A stretch of DNA of 32,574 nt from the NCBI GenBank assembly GCA_045605145.1, contig JAZUPH010000065.1, positions 1 to 32,574 of the forward strand. The letters are read 5' to 3'. Of this stretch, positions 1 to 9,441 are shown one piece after another. Each line of letters begins with the position of its first letter. Positions within the stretch are counted from its first letter, which is position 1. Made by a program: the position numbers and the translations under genes. The notes under the pieces are model-generated. The model had not been told where the DNA came from. It saw only the letters and a list, made by a program, of their open reading frames with translations, and made no database searches. This stretch comes from CAMNAO01 sp045605145. Lineage in GTDB: Bacteria > Bacillota > Clostridia > Oscillospirales > Oscillospiraceae.

Positions 1-1046
1 ACGCCTTCGGCCTGTTTACAAAGACCGGCATCGACATCGGCGGCGAGGCCGTGGGCAGCTGGTGGACGGACGATGTGTTCACCGACCCGGAGAATAAGTC
101 CCAGCTTGCGGCGGCGTCCTTCGGACAGACCTTCACCATCACGCCCCTGCAGATGGCCGCTGCGGTGTCTGCCGCTGTAAACGGCGGCTATCTGATGCAG
201 CCGCATCTGGTTGAGAGCATTACCGATGCCAACGGCAACGTGGTGTATGCCGCCCAAAGCAGCCGCGTCCGTCAGGTGCTCAGTGCCCAAACCTCCCGGA
301 CGGTGTGCAGCATACTTGAATCCGTTGTCAGCGGCGAAGGCGGCACAGGTAAAAACGCCTATGTTCCCGGCTACCGCATCGGAGGCAAGACCGGCACATC
401 GGAAAAGGTTTCTTACCAGGCCGAGACCGGCAGCAAGGACTACATGGTCTCCTTCTGCGGCGTGGCCCCTATTGACGACCCGGAACTTGTAATCTTGTAT
501 ATTCTTGATTCACCCAGCCAGGAAAGCGGCTATTACATCAGCGGCGGCAACATGGCCGCCCCGGCGGTGAGCAATATTCTGGCCGAAGTGCTGCCCTATC
601 TGGGCTATGAGCCACACTATACCGACAACGAGGCCGTGTATATGGATGTTGCAGTGCCTTATGTTGTCAATTCGGCGGTTACCTCTGCCGTCAGTGAACT
701 GGAAGAGCTTGGCCTTGATGTGACCGTAGTGGGTGACGGCGGTGTGGTTACCGACCAGCTTCCCATCGCCAACAGCGAGGTCGCCGCAGGCTCGCACATT
801 ATTCTCTACGCCGGTGAGCCGGTGTCGCAGGAGCAGGTTGAGGTGCCGGACATCAGCGAAATGACCGTTGACCAGGCCCGGGATGCCCTTGCACGCGCCG
901 GCCTGTACCTTGACACTGCGGGTGCTTCGCCCAGTAATGAGAATGCCGTCGTCTCGGTACAGTTCATTGCCCCCGGCACCAAGGTGCGCTACGGCACGAT
1001 AATTAAAGTTACTCTTATAGATTCCAGCATCGTGGGTCACTACTGA
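1..1046 (+). CDS. Penicillin-binding transpeptidase with two PASTA domains (FtsI/SpoVD type), 5'-truncated
   Basis: This is the C-terminal 347 residues of a class B penicillin-binding protein, which cross-links septal peptidoglycan outside the membrane. The reading frame is open from base 3, so the gene begins before the window. The third active-site motif KTGTS is encoded from base 387; the SxxK serine and SxN motifs are not in this fragment. Two PASTA domains follow, at about 645-815 and 835-1030, each beginning with a VP(Y/D) strand and ending in a hydrophobic strand. A short tail ends at TGA 1044-1046. PASTA domains are typical of Gram-positive division PBPs (PbpB, SpoVD). The place just before murE fits either name. 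Whether it serves vegetative division or spore cortex cannot be decided here, so no symbol is given. Confidence 0.95.
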   Translation, partial: AFGLFTKTGIDIGGEAVGSWWTDDVFTDPENKSQLAAASFGQTFTITPLQMAAAVSAAVNGGYLMQPHLVESITDANGNVVYAAQSSRVRQVLSAQTSRTVCSILESVVSGEGGTGKNAYVPGYRIGGKTGTSEKVSYQAETGSKDYMVSFCGVAPIDDPELVILYILDSPSQESGYYISGGNMAAPAVSNILAEVLPYLGYEPHYTDNEAVYMDVAVPYVVNSAVTSAVSELEELGLDVTVVGDGGVVTDQLPIANSEVAAGSHIILYAGEPVSQEQVEVPDISEMTVDQARDALARAGLYLDTAGASPSNENAVVSVQFIAPGTKVRYGTIIKVTLIDSSIVGHY

Positions 1047-1075
1047 GCCGCGATGGCTACGAAAGGATACAGACA

Positions 1076-2524
1076 ATGAAACTGCAGGACCTGCTTATTG
1101 ATATAGCTGACGCCCAAATCCATGCCGATCCGGGTGTTGAGATCAGCGGCGTGTGCTACGACTCCCGCGCTGTAAAGCCCGGGGATATGTTCGTTGCTGT
1201 GGTTGGCTATGCCAGTGACGGACACAAATACATCAATATGGCCCTTGAAAAGGGCGCGTCCTGTGTCCTGTGTCAGAGTGCGCCGGAGGGTGATGTGCCC
1301 TATGTGCTCACCGCCGACACCCGCAAGGGGCTCTCCCTGGTCTCTGCCCGCTTCTTCGGCCGCCCCGCCGATACATTGAAGGTCATCGGCATTACAGGCA
1401 CCAACGGCAAGACCACCACCACGAATCTTATAAAGAATGTCATCGAATCTGTACTGGGCGCAAAGGTGGGACTTATCGGCACCAACGCCAACATGATCGG
1501 CGAAAAGATCGTCGATACCGAGCGCACCACGCCTGAATCCCGCGACCTGCAGGAACTGTTCAGAAAAATGGTGGACGCCGGCTGTGAGTATGCGATCATG
1601 GAGGTCAGTTCACACGCATTGTATCTCGACCGCGTCTGCGGTGTGACCTTTGAGGCGGCTGCATTTACAAATCTGACGGAAGACCATCTGGACTTCCACT
1701 ACACCATGGAAGAATACGCCCGCTGCAAGAGCCTGCTGTTCACCCAGTGCAGAAAGGCCGCCGCGAATCTGGACGATGAGTGGTGCGGTACAATAACGGG
1801 CGGCTCGGTCTGTCCTGTACTGGGCTATTCCGCCAAGGGTCAGCCTGCCGGACTGTCTGCTGAGAATATCGTCCTTTCCAGTGACGGCGTGGCCTTTGAC
1901 GCGATTATTGACGGCGGGAGCACCCGTGTGGAACTGGGCATACCCGGTATGTTCTCCGTTTACAATGCCCTTACCACCATCGCGGTCTGTCATGAGCTTG
2001 GCATTTCACCCGAAGCCACCGCCGCCGTCCTGAAGGGCAGCCACGGCGTCATGGGCAGGGCAGAGGTGGTGCCCACGGGGCGCGATTTCACCGTCATCAT
2101 TGACTACGCCCACTCTCCTGACGCGCTGGAGAATATCATCACCACTGTCAAAGGCTACGCGCCCGGGCGTGTTGTCACCCTCTTTGGCTGCGGCGGCGAC
2201 AGAGACCGCTTAAAGCGCCCCATTATGGGCAAAATCGCGGTCAGCCTGTCCGATTTCGTTATCGTCACCTCTGATAATCCCCGTACAGAGGTGCCCATGG
2301 ATATAATCCGCGACATCCTGCCCGGAGTGGAGGGCAGCGACACGCCCTATGTGGTGGTTGAAAACCGCCGCGAGGCAATACACTGGGCGATTGAAAACGC
2401 CCAAAAGGATGATATAATCATCCTCGCCGGTAAAGGTCACGAGACCTATCAGGAGATAAACCACATAAAGCACCACTTTGACGAGCGCGAGGTGGTTGCC
2501 GAGTGTCTGGCTTTGCTCCAATGA
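1076..2524 (+). CDS. murE: UDP-MurNAc-L-Ala-D-Glu:meso-diaminopimelate ligase MurE
   Basis: MurE is a cytosolic ATP-dependent ligase that adds the third amino acid to the UDP-MurNAc dipeptide. The 482-residue product has the three Mur ligase domains. The ATP-binding loop GTNGKTTT is at residues 108-115, and the substrate motif DNPR is at residues 400-403. In this family DNPR marks meso-diaminopimelate specificity (EC 6.3.2.13), whereas lysine-adding enzymes usually carry DNPA. Cell walls of the DAP type are therefore predicted. Start ATG 1076 follows a GAAAGGA ribosome site, 29 bp after the transpeptidase stop, so the two are probably co-transcribed. The usual next genes, murF and murD, are missing: mraY follows after 41 bp. 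Confidence 0.97.
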   Translation: MKLQDLLIDIADAQIHADPGVEISGVCYDSRAVKPGDMFVAVVGYASDGHKYINMALEKGASCVLCQSAPEGDVPYVLTADTRKGLSLVSARFFGRPADTLKVIGITGTNGKTTTTNLIKNVIESVLGAKVGLIGTNANMIGEKIVDTERTTPESRDLQELFRKMVDAGCEYAIMEVSSHALYLDRVCGVTFEAAAFTNLTEDHLDFHYTMEEYARCKSLLFTQCRKAAANLDDEWCGTITGGSVCPVLGYSAKGQPAGLSAENIVLSSDGVAFDAIIDGGSTRVELGIPGMFSVYNALTTIAVCHELGISPEATAAVLKGSHGVMGRAEVVPTGRDFTVIIDYAHSPDALENIITTVKGYAPGRVVTLFGCGGDRDRLKRPIMGKIAVSLSDFVIVTSDNPRTEVPMDIIRDILPGVEGSDTPYVVVENRREAIHWAIENAQKDDIIILAGKGHETYQEINHIKHHFDEREVVAECLALLQ

Positions 2525-2565
2525 TCGGTAAAGATATAGAAATTCTGTGAAAAGAGGCCGGAATC

Positions 2566-3552
2566 ATGACGGTAAGAATTATTGTAGCGCTGCTTAGTTC
2601 CTTTGGTATATCCGCGGTAGCGGGTCTGTTTCTTGTGCCATATCTGAGAAAGCTGAAGGCGGGCCAGATGATCCGTGAGGATGGCCCCACCTGGCATTCT
2701 GCCAAGGCGGGTACCCCCACCATGGGCGGCCTTATGTTCATTGCCGGCATCGTGCTTGTAAGCCTTGCCGCCAATATGCGGGACATCCTTGACGGCGACC
2801 TGAGTAGCGTGTATATCATCGTGTTCGGTCTGCTTTTTGCCTCTGTCGGTTTTATTGATGATTATTACAAGCTCAAGTACCGCCGCAACCTTGGCCTTCG
2901 CGGCTGGCACAAGCTGGCGCTGCAGCTTGCCGTATCGGCGCTGTTCGTCATTATCATGTATGTATCCGGTCATCTGAATACCGAGCTGCGCGTACCCTTC
3001 ACCCACTGGACGCTGACCTTGAATCCGGTGCTGTACTCCCTTCTGTGCATGTTCATCATCACCGGCTGCGTCAACGCGGTGAATATTACCGACGGCGTTG
3101 ACGGACTTGCCACCGGCGTGTCCCTGCCGATAGATGTGTGTTACATTTTCGTCGCCCTTCTTCTTGCCAACGATTCCGCCGCGATTATTTCCGCTGCGCT
3201 CACCGGCGCAATGGCGGCCTTCCTCATCTTCAATTTCCACCCTGCCAAGTGCTTCATGGGCGATACCGGCTCTCTGTTTTTGGGCTGGATGATCTGCGCC
3301 ATCGCCTTCGCGCTGGACTATCCCCTTATTCTGGTGCCTATGTGCATGGTGTACATACTGGAAACCCTGTCTGACATTATTCAGGTTCTTTACTTCAAGG
3401 CTACTCACGGCAAGCGTATTTTCAAAATGGCGCCCATCCATCACCATTTTGAGATGTGCGGCTGGAGTGAAATCAAGGTGTTCACTGTGTTTACATCCGT
3501 GTCCGCGGCATTTGCCCTGCTGGCATGGATCGGTGCGGTGCTCAGCGCGTAA
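2566..3552 (+). CDS. mraY: Phospho-MurNAc-pentapeptide transferase MraY
   Basis: MraY is an integral membrane enzyme that moves phospho-MurNAc-pentapeptide from UDP to undecaprenyl phosphate, making lipid I. The 328-residue protein has about ten hydrophobic segments. Family motifs are intact: the DD pair at residues 98-99 (GFIDDYYK), NAVNITDGVDG from residue 170 with D176 and D179, the FMGDTGS loop with D233, and the triple histidine at 292-294 (IHHHFE). These are the conserved catalytic and Mg/uridine-binding loops of the polyprenyl-phosphate N-acetylhexosamine-phosphate transferase family. ATG 2566 lies behind AAAGAGG. ftsW starts 30 bp downstream, where murD would normally sit. Confidence 0.97.
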   Translation: MTVRIIVALLSSFGISAVAGLFLVPYLRKLKAGQMIREDGPTWHSAKAGTPTMGGLMFIAGIVLVSLAANMRDILDGDLSSVYIIVFGLLFASVGFIDDYYKLKYRRNLGLRGWHKLALQLAVSALFVIIMYVSGHLNTELRVPFTHWTLTLNPVLYSLLCMFIITGCVNAVNITDGVDGLATGVSLPIDVCYIFVALLLANDSAAIISAALTGAMAAFLIFNFHPAKCFMGDTGSLFLGWMICAIAFALDYPLILVPMCMVYILETLSDIIQVLYFKATHGKRIFKMAPIHHHFEMCGWSEIKVFTVFTSVSAAFALLAWIGAVLSA

Positions 3553-3582
3553 ATCCGCACCCCCTTTTATCGGAGGTTTGCA

Positions 3583-4770
3583 TTGTCTGTTTCAGCCGGC
3601 AGCAGAGTAAAAAATTACGATCACGCCCGGACGGAAAAGCCCGCCGCGCGTGAATTGAGGGACTACACCGGCGGCCGCGGCGCTTTTGACGCGCCCATGC
3701 TGGCGCTCACGCTGGTCATCCTTTGCGTGGGCGTGGTTATGGTCCTGTCTGCAAGCTATGCCCGGGCGTACTATATGGGTCGCTCGCCGGCTTATTTCTT
3801 CACGCGCCAGCTGGTGTTCGCCGCAAGCGGCGTTGCGCTGATGCTGGTCGTGTCCCGCATCCCCCTCAAACTCTATGCCAAATACTCCCTTGCGCTTCTG
3901 GCGGTGTCCATCGCTCTTCTTGCCGCGGTGCTGGTCATCGGCGTTGAGGAGAACGGCGCAAAGCGCTGGATAAATCTGGGCATCACCACCTTCCAGCCCT
4001 CTGAGCTTACCAAGCTGGCAGTGATACTCGCCTTTGCGTCAATGATCTGCTCACTGCGTGAGAAAATGCGCACCTTCAGATACGGCGTTGTGCCCTTCGC
4101 CACCATTCTCGGCGTGATTGCGCTCCTTCTCTTCAAGGAGCCGCACCTTTCCGCAACGGTCATCATCCTGTGCATCGGCGCCGTGATGATGTTCGTGGGC
4201 GGCACCCGCTTCGGCTACTTTGCAGCCATCGGCATCGTGGGTGCGGTGGGCTTATATGTGGTTGTGGGTAAGCTGGGCTACGCCACAGACCGTATCAACG
4301 CCTGGCTTGATCCCTTTGCCTACGCCAGTGATGAGGGCTATCAGATCATCCAGTCCCTCTACGCCATCGGCTCCGGCGGCTTTCTTGGCCTGGGTATAGG
4401 GCAGGGGAGGCAAAAGTTTTTGTACCTTCCCGAGGAGCATAACGACTTTATCTTCTCTGTCGTGTGTGAGGAGCTTGGCTTTCTGGGCGCGGCGCTTATA
4501 CTCATCCTCTTTGCACTGCTTATTATCCGCGGCTACTGGATCGCCCTTCACTGCCGCGACAGATACAGCACACTGGTCGTCACCGGTATAAGCACGCTTC
4601 TTGCGCTGCAGGTGTTTCTGAATGTTGCTGTCGTCACCAATCTCATCCCCTGTACCGGCATTTCGCTGCCCTTCTTCAGCTACGGCGGCTCCGCCCTGTG
4701 GCTGCAGCTGGTGGAGATGGGGATAATCCTGTCCGCGTCCCGGGATATTCCCGCCACCGCGGAAAACTGA
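3583..4770 (+). CDS. ftsW: SEDS-family peptidoglycan polymerase FtsW/SpoVE
   Basis: This is a polytopic membrane protein of the SEDS family. Family members polymerise lipid II into glycan strands together with a class B PBP such as the one upstream. The 395-residue product has about ten membrane segments after a 45-residue charged, proline-containing cytosolic N-terminus. Visible family motifs are FQPSELTK, PEEHNDFIF (usually PEAHTDFIF) and PFFSYGGSA (usually SYGGSS). The start is a TTG at 3583, chosen because CGGAGG sits six bases before it; an internal ATG at 3697 would remove the N-terminal tail. In Clostridia the gene at this place is variously named ftsW or spoVE; sequence alone does not separate them. 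Confidence 0.93.
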   Translation: MSVSAGSRVKNYDHARTEKPAARELRDYTGGRGAFDAPMLALTLVILCVGVVMVLSASYARAYYMGRSPAYFFTRQLVFAASGVALMLVVSRIPLKLYAKYSLALLAVSIALLAAVLVIGVEENGAKRWINLGITTFQPSELTKLAVILAFASMICSLREKMRTFRYGVVPFATILGVIALLLFKEPHLSATVIILCIGAVMMFVGGTRFGYFAAIGIVGAVGLYVVVGKLGYATDRINAWLDPFAYASDEGYQIIQSLYAIGSGGFLGLGIGQGRQKFLYLPEEHNDFIFSVVCEELGFLGAALILILFALLIIRGYWIALHCRDRYSTLVVTGISTLLALQVFLNVAVVTNLIPCTGISLPFFSYGGSALWLQLVEMGIILSASRDIPATAEN

Positions 4771-4822
4771 AATGAAATCAAAACGCGCTTTTGCACTGTT
4801 TTATATAGATCGGAGAATAGAA

Positions 4823-5935
4823 ATGCGTATACTCTTTGCCTGCAGCGGCACTGCCGGGCATATCAACCCCGCACTTGCCATAGCACAGAAGATCAAATCA
4901 CTAAGACCCGATACCGAGTTTCTGTTTGTCGGCTCGGGCAGAGTTATGGAGAACAATCTTATCCCCGCCGCAGGTTTTCAGATTAAGAATGTTACAATGA
5001 CCGGCCTTAGCCGTTCGCTCAGCCTTTCCGGTCTTAAGCATAATATAGGCACCGCGGTAAAGATGATAACCTCGTCCCACCAGGCGCGGAAGATCATCCG
5101 CGAATTTAAACCGGATGTGGTTGTCGGCACCGGCGGTTATGTGTGCTATCCCGTCATCAAGGCTGCCAAAGGAAGGGGAATACCCACTCTTATCCATGAA
5201 TCCAACGCCGTCCCTGGACTTGCCACAAAGCTGCTGGAGGGCACGGTGGACAGGATACTTGTTGCCTTCCCTGATAAGGACGGGGTCTACCGCCGCAAGA
5301 AAAAGCTGATAGTCACAGGAACGCCCATACGCAGCGACTTTGAAAATATGTCCCGTTACGATGCCAAGGAGAAGCTGGGACTTGTGGGCAAACCCCTTGT
5401 GGTGTCCTTCTGGGGCTCTCTGGGCGCCGAGATAATGAACGGTTATATGGAAGAGTTTGTCCGCCTTGCCGGCGGCAGCGGCCTGTTCTATCACATTCAC
5501 GCCACAGGCGGCGGCGAAGCCACGGCAAAGGCGTTTTGCCAGCGCGTACCGGAAAGTGAATCTGAATGGACGGATGTCCGCCCCTATATCAATGACATGG
5601 GCCTTGTGATGACGGCGGCCGATCTTGTCCTCTGCCGCGCCGGAGCATCTACCCTTGCCGAGCTTACCGGACTTGGACGGGCTTCGATCCTCGTGCCCTC
5701 TCCCTATGTTACAAATGACCATCAGATGAAGAATGCCCGCCGCCTTGAAGAGGTAGGCGCCGCCGCCCTGCGCGAGGAAAAGAGCGTCAGCGGCAGGGAG
5801 CTGTTCGAACTGAGCCGCGCCATAGTGGGAGACAGGCTGCGCCTTATAAAAATGGAGAGAGCGGCCTCCTCAATGGGTGTAAAGGACTCGGCAGGCAAGA
5901 TCGCCAAAATCATTTTTGACCTGGCAGAAGGCTAA
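4823..5935 (+). CDS. murG: UDP-GlcNAc:lipid I N-acetylglucosaminyltransferase MurG
   Basis: MurG is a peripheral membrane GT-B glycosyltransferase that adds GlcNAc to lipid I to form lipid II, the substrate of FtsW. I start it at ATG 4823, after GGAGA, giving 370 residues that begin directly with the glycine-rich loop SGTAGHINPAL (residues 8-18). The upstream ATG 4772 overlaps the ftsW end region and would add 17 unlikely residues. NAVPGLATKLL and the UDP-GlcNAc-binding CRAGASTLAEL segment are present. The central glycine motif is FWGSLGAE, where most homologues have GGSxGA, so one glycine is replaced by tryptophan. Fold and context leave little doubt about function. Confidence 0.95.
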   Translation: MRILFACSGTAGHINPALAIAQKIKSLRPDTEFLFVGSGRVMENNLIPAAGFQIKNVTMTGLSRSLSLSGLKHNIGTAVKMITSSHQARKIIREFKPDVVVGTGGYVCYPVIKAAKGRGIPTLIHESNAVPGLATKLLEGTVDRILVAFPDKDGVYRRKKKLIVTGTPIRSDFENMSRYDAKEKLGLVGKPLVVSFWGSLGAEIMNGYMEEFVRLAGGSGLFYHIHATGGGEATAKAFCQRVPESESEWTDVRPYINDMGLVMTAADLVLCRAGASTLAELTGLGRASILVPSPYVTNDHQMKNARRLEEVGAAALREEKSVSGRELFELSRAIVGDRLRLIKMERAASSMGVKDSAGKIAKIIFDLAEG

Positions 5936-5989
5936 CCAAAAAGCATTTTGGCGCATAGTATGACCCGTAATCTTCCATTGGATACGGGG
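5936..5989 (+). promoter_or_regulatory. Two small hairpins in the murG-murA gap
   Basis: The 61-bp gap holds two inverted repeats. CCAAAA/TTTTGG (5936-5941 with 5946-5951, loop of four) directly follows the murG stop codon. CCCGTA/TACGGG (5964-5969 with 5983-5988) reaches into the GGGGTGA ribosome site of murA. Neither is followed by a T-run, so a terminator is unlikely. The second could hinder ribosome access, but that is inference from base pairing only. Confidence 0.35.
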
Positions 5990-5996
5990 TGATACT

Positions 5997-7247
5997 GTGA
6001 GTGTTTTACGCATAACCGGCGGCAGGACCCTCTCGGGCAGCGTAAAAGTGCAGGGCTCAAAAAACAGCGCACTGCCGATTATGGCGGCCTGCGTGCTGGC
6101 AGAGGGCGAGGTGCTGCTGACGAACTGCCCTCAGCTTAGCGATATTGATGCCGCAATGCGCATCCTGCGCTACCTGGGCTGCGATGCACAGCGCAGCGGT
6201 GATACAGTGTACATAGATTCCCGGGGTATGAACCGCTGGGACATTCCCGATTCGCTTATGCGCGAAATGCGTTCAAGCGTTATATTCCTCGGGCCGATAC
6301 TCGCCCGCATGGGCCGTGCCGAGCTTTCGGTGCCCGGCGGCTGTGAGCTGGGGCCCAGACCGATAGATATGCACCTGTCAGCCATGCGCTCAATGGGCGC
6401 GGCTGTCGCCATTGACGGCGGAAGTATAAGCTGCGCTGCCGGCAGACTTTCCGGCTGCCGAATCCATTTGCGTTTCCCAAGCGTGGGCGCCACCGAGAAC
6501 GCCATGCTTGCCGCGGTGGGTGCTCAGGGGGAGACGGTGATCGTCAACGCTGCCCGCGAGCCGGAGATCGTTGACCTGCAGAACTTTCTGCGCCTGCTTG
6601 GCGCCGATGTCCATGGCGCGGGCAGTCCCGTGATAAGCGTGCGGGGCGGCAGGCTCTCAGGCTCCTGCGAATATCGGGTCAGCACCGACCGGATAGTCTG
6701 CGCTACATATCTTTCAGCCGCTGCGGCGGCAGGCGGGAACATTGAGCTTATTGGCGCCGATCCCGGCGCAATGGGCGAGGTGCTGGAGGTCCTGCGGCAG
6801 ATGGGCTGTGGGGTGGGAACATATCCCAACCGAATCAGTCTAAAGGCAGGCAGGCTCCGCGCGCCCCGACCTGTAATTACTCAGCCATATCCCGGCTTCC
6901 CAACCGATGCTCAGCCGCCGCTTCTTGCGGCCTGCCTCAGGGCGGAGGGGACAGCGGTTTTCGTTGAGAACATATTCGAGAACAGATACAGACATGTTGA
7001 AGAGCTTGCCCGCATGGGCGCCGAGATAAAGACCGTTGGCCGCGTGGCAATGGTCTGCGGGGGCAGACCCCTTAGCGGTGCGGCGGTGAAGGCGCCGGAT
7101 CTTCGCGGCGGTGCGGCACTTGTCGTGGCGGCGCTTGCAGCATCAGGTGACAGCGAGATAAGCGGACTGCACCATATTGAAAGAGGCTATGACAGCATTG
7201 AGACTGCCCTTGGGACTCTCGGTGCGGATATATATAAGACAGACTGA
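5997..7247 (+). CDS. murA: UDP-GlcNAc 1-carboxyvinyltransferase MurA
   Basis: MurA is a cytosolic enzyme that transfers enolpyruvate from phosphoenolpyruvate to UDP-GlcNAc, the first committed step of peptidoglycan synthesis and the target of fosfomycin. The 416-residue protein has the two inside-out alpha/beta domains of EPSP synthase-like enzymes. The N-terminal KNSALPI segment carries the substrate-binding Lys-Asn pair. The catalytic loop reads GGCELGPRP with cysteine at residue 116. Cysteine there, not aspartate, predicts fosfomycin sensitivity as far as the target is concerned. FPTDAQPP and IFENRYRHV are further family motifs. The start is GTG 5997 behind GGGGTGA. ftsQ follows after 15 bp. 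Confidence 0.96.
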   Translation: MSVLRITGGRTLSGSVKVQGSKNSALPIMAACVLAEGEVLLTNCPQLSDIDAAMRILRYLGCDAQRSGDTVYIDSRGMNRWDIPDSLMREMRSSVIFLGPILARMGRAELSVPGGCELGPRPIDMHLSAMRSMGAAVAIDGGSISCAAGRLSGCRIHLRFPSVGATENAMLAAVGAQGETVIVNAAREPEIVDLQNFLRLLGADVHGAGSPVISVRGGRLSGSCEYRVSTDRIVCATYLSAAAAAGGNIELIGADPGAMGEVLEVLRQMGCGVGTYPNRISLKAGRLRAPRPVITQPYPGFPTDAQPPLLAACLRAEGTAVFVENIFENRYRHVEELARMGAEIKTVGRVAMVCGGRPLSGAAVKAPDLRGGAALVVAALAASGDSEISGLHHIERGYDSIETALGTLGADIYKTD

Positions 7248-7262
7248 GTGGGAGCGGCATAA

Positions 7263-8018
7263 ATGGCAAAAAGGGCGAATATACGGCGCAGAAGGAGGAA
7301 AAATATTACCGTCAGATATGTTGTTCTGGCGGTGGTACTCACTGCATTCAGTGTCCTTCTCGGCGCCGGAGTTTTCCTGAAAGTTGCCGGTATTGAGGTC
7401 ATAGGCAACGAGAGATACTCCTCCGACATGATCGTGGAAGCCTCGGGCGCCCGCCTTGGCAGCCGCATTTTCCTTGTAAATCTTTCCAAGATAGAGCTGA
7501 ATGTATCCAAAAAGCTGTCCTATGTGGATACGGTGGATGCTGTGACCATCTACCCCGACAGACTGCAGATCACTGTCAGTGAAAGCTATCCCATTGCCGC
7601 GTTGTATGTCAAGGGCGACTGGTGGATACTGGATAAAAATGCCCGACTGCTTGAGTACGGCAGCCCGTCCCAGGCGGAGGGGATGATCGTCATCACAGGC
7701 CTTGAGCCCACTGTGGGGCAGCTGGGAAAGACGATACAGGTTTTTAATGACCAGCAGACGGTGCTAAGCCGCACAACGACCATACTGTCGGCCATTTATG
7801 CCGCCGGTCTGGAGGATGATATCAGCGCCCTGAATGTAACCGAGCCGGGGAATATTACCCTTGTCTACGGGCAGAACACCACCGTTAAACTGGGCAGCGG
7901 CGCCAACGCACAGGAGAAGCTGATGCTCCTTGCCCAGATCGCCGATCAGATTGATGACAGCAGTCAGGGCACTCTGATTCTGGGCGATAACGGTGAGGCG
8001 AACTATACAAAGCACTGA
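7263..8018 (+). CDS. ftsQ: Cell division protein FtsQ/DivIB
   Basis: This is a single-pass membrane protein of the divisome core that works with FtsB/DivIC and FtsL. The 251-residue product starts with an arginine-rich cytosolic tail (residues 3-13), a membrane segment at about 16-42, and then a POTRA domain. The POTRA begins at the typical VAGIEVIGNERYS strand and continues through the beta domain that ends around GDWWILDKNARLLEY. Sequence identity in this family is always low; the domain order, length and position between murA and ftsZ carry the call. ATG 7263 lies 15 bp after murA. ftsA, often between ftsQ and ftsZ, is not here. Confidence 0.88.
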   Translation: MAKRANIRRRRRKNITVRYVVLAVVLTAFSVLLGAGVFLKVAGIEVIGNERYSSDMIVEASGARLGSRIFLVNLSKIELNVSKKLSYVDTVDAVTIYPDRLQITVSESYPIAALYVKGDWWILDKNARLLEYGSPSQAEGMIVITGLEPTVGQLGKTIQVFNDQQTVLSRTTTILSAIYAAGLEDDISALNVTEPGNITLVYGQNTTVKLGSGANAQEKLMLLAQIADQIDDSSQGTLILGDNGEANYTKH

Positions 8019-8057
8019 GTAAACATAAAAAATAATCAAAATATGGGGTCATTTCTA

Positions 8058-8086
8058 TTGACCTAAGAGAAAATGCGTTATAAAAT
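8058..8086 (+). promoter_or_regulatory. Sigma-A type promoter for ftsZ
   Basis: TTGACC at 8058-8063 and TAAAAT at 8081-8086 are separated by 17 bp. This lies in the 154-bp ftsQ-ftsZ gap and predicts a start near 8093 and a leader of about 80 nt. It gives ftsZ transcription independent of the upstream wall genes. The leader also contains an alternating GCGCGCGCG run at 8131-8139, for which I have no function. Confidence 0.7.
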
Positions 8087-8172
8087 AGTAGCATTGGTAT
8101 GCTATGTAGAGACCGCCGTGTAAATTTAAGCGCGCGCGTATAAATGTAAAGAAAAGCACAGGAGGATTAGAT

Positions 8173-9363
<1,191 letters not shown>

Positions 9364-9376
9364 TAAGTGCTTAATT

Positions 9377-9411
9377 CACATGGGCTGCCTTGTGGGCAGC
9401 CCATGTGTTTT
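9377..9411 (+). terminator. Intrinsic terminator of ftsZ
   Basis: A perfect 13-bp stem, 9377-9389 pairing with 9395-9407, has a 5-nt loop and is followed by TTTTG. It lies 13 bp after the ftsZ stop and closes the dcw cluster. Confidence 0.88.
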
Positions 9412-9441
9412 GTGTGCATCTGATTTAATGTGAGGAAGCAA

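Noticed and set aside
1..4770. Evidence for sporulation from SpoVD- and SpoVE-like genes
   Set aside because: These families also include the vegetative FtsI and FtsW. The spoIIGA-sigE-sigG genes that often follow ftsZ in spore formers are absent, so no conclusion is drawn either way.
4772..4822. Longer MurG from ATG 4772
   Set aside because: The extra 17 residues are basic and aromatic, unlike MurG, and the internal ATG 4823 has GGAGA and places the glycine loop at the correct distance.
9430..9441. GTG start for rlmI
   Set aside because: The GAGGAAG ribosome site lies inside this extension and serves ATG 9442.
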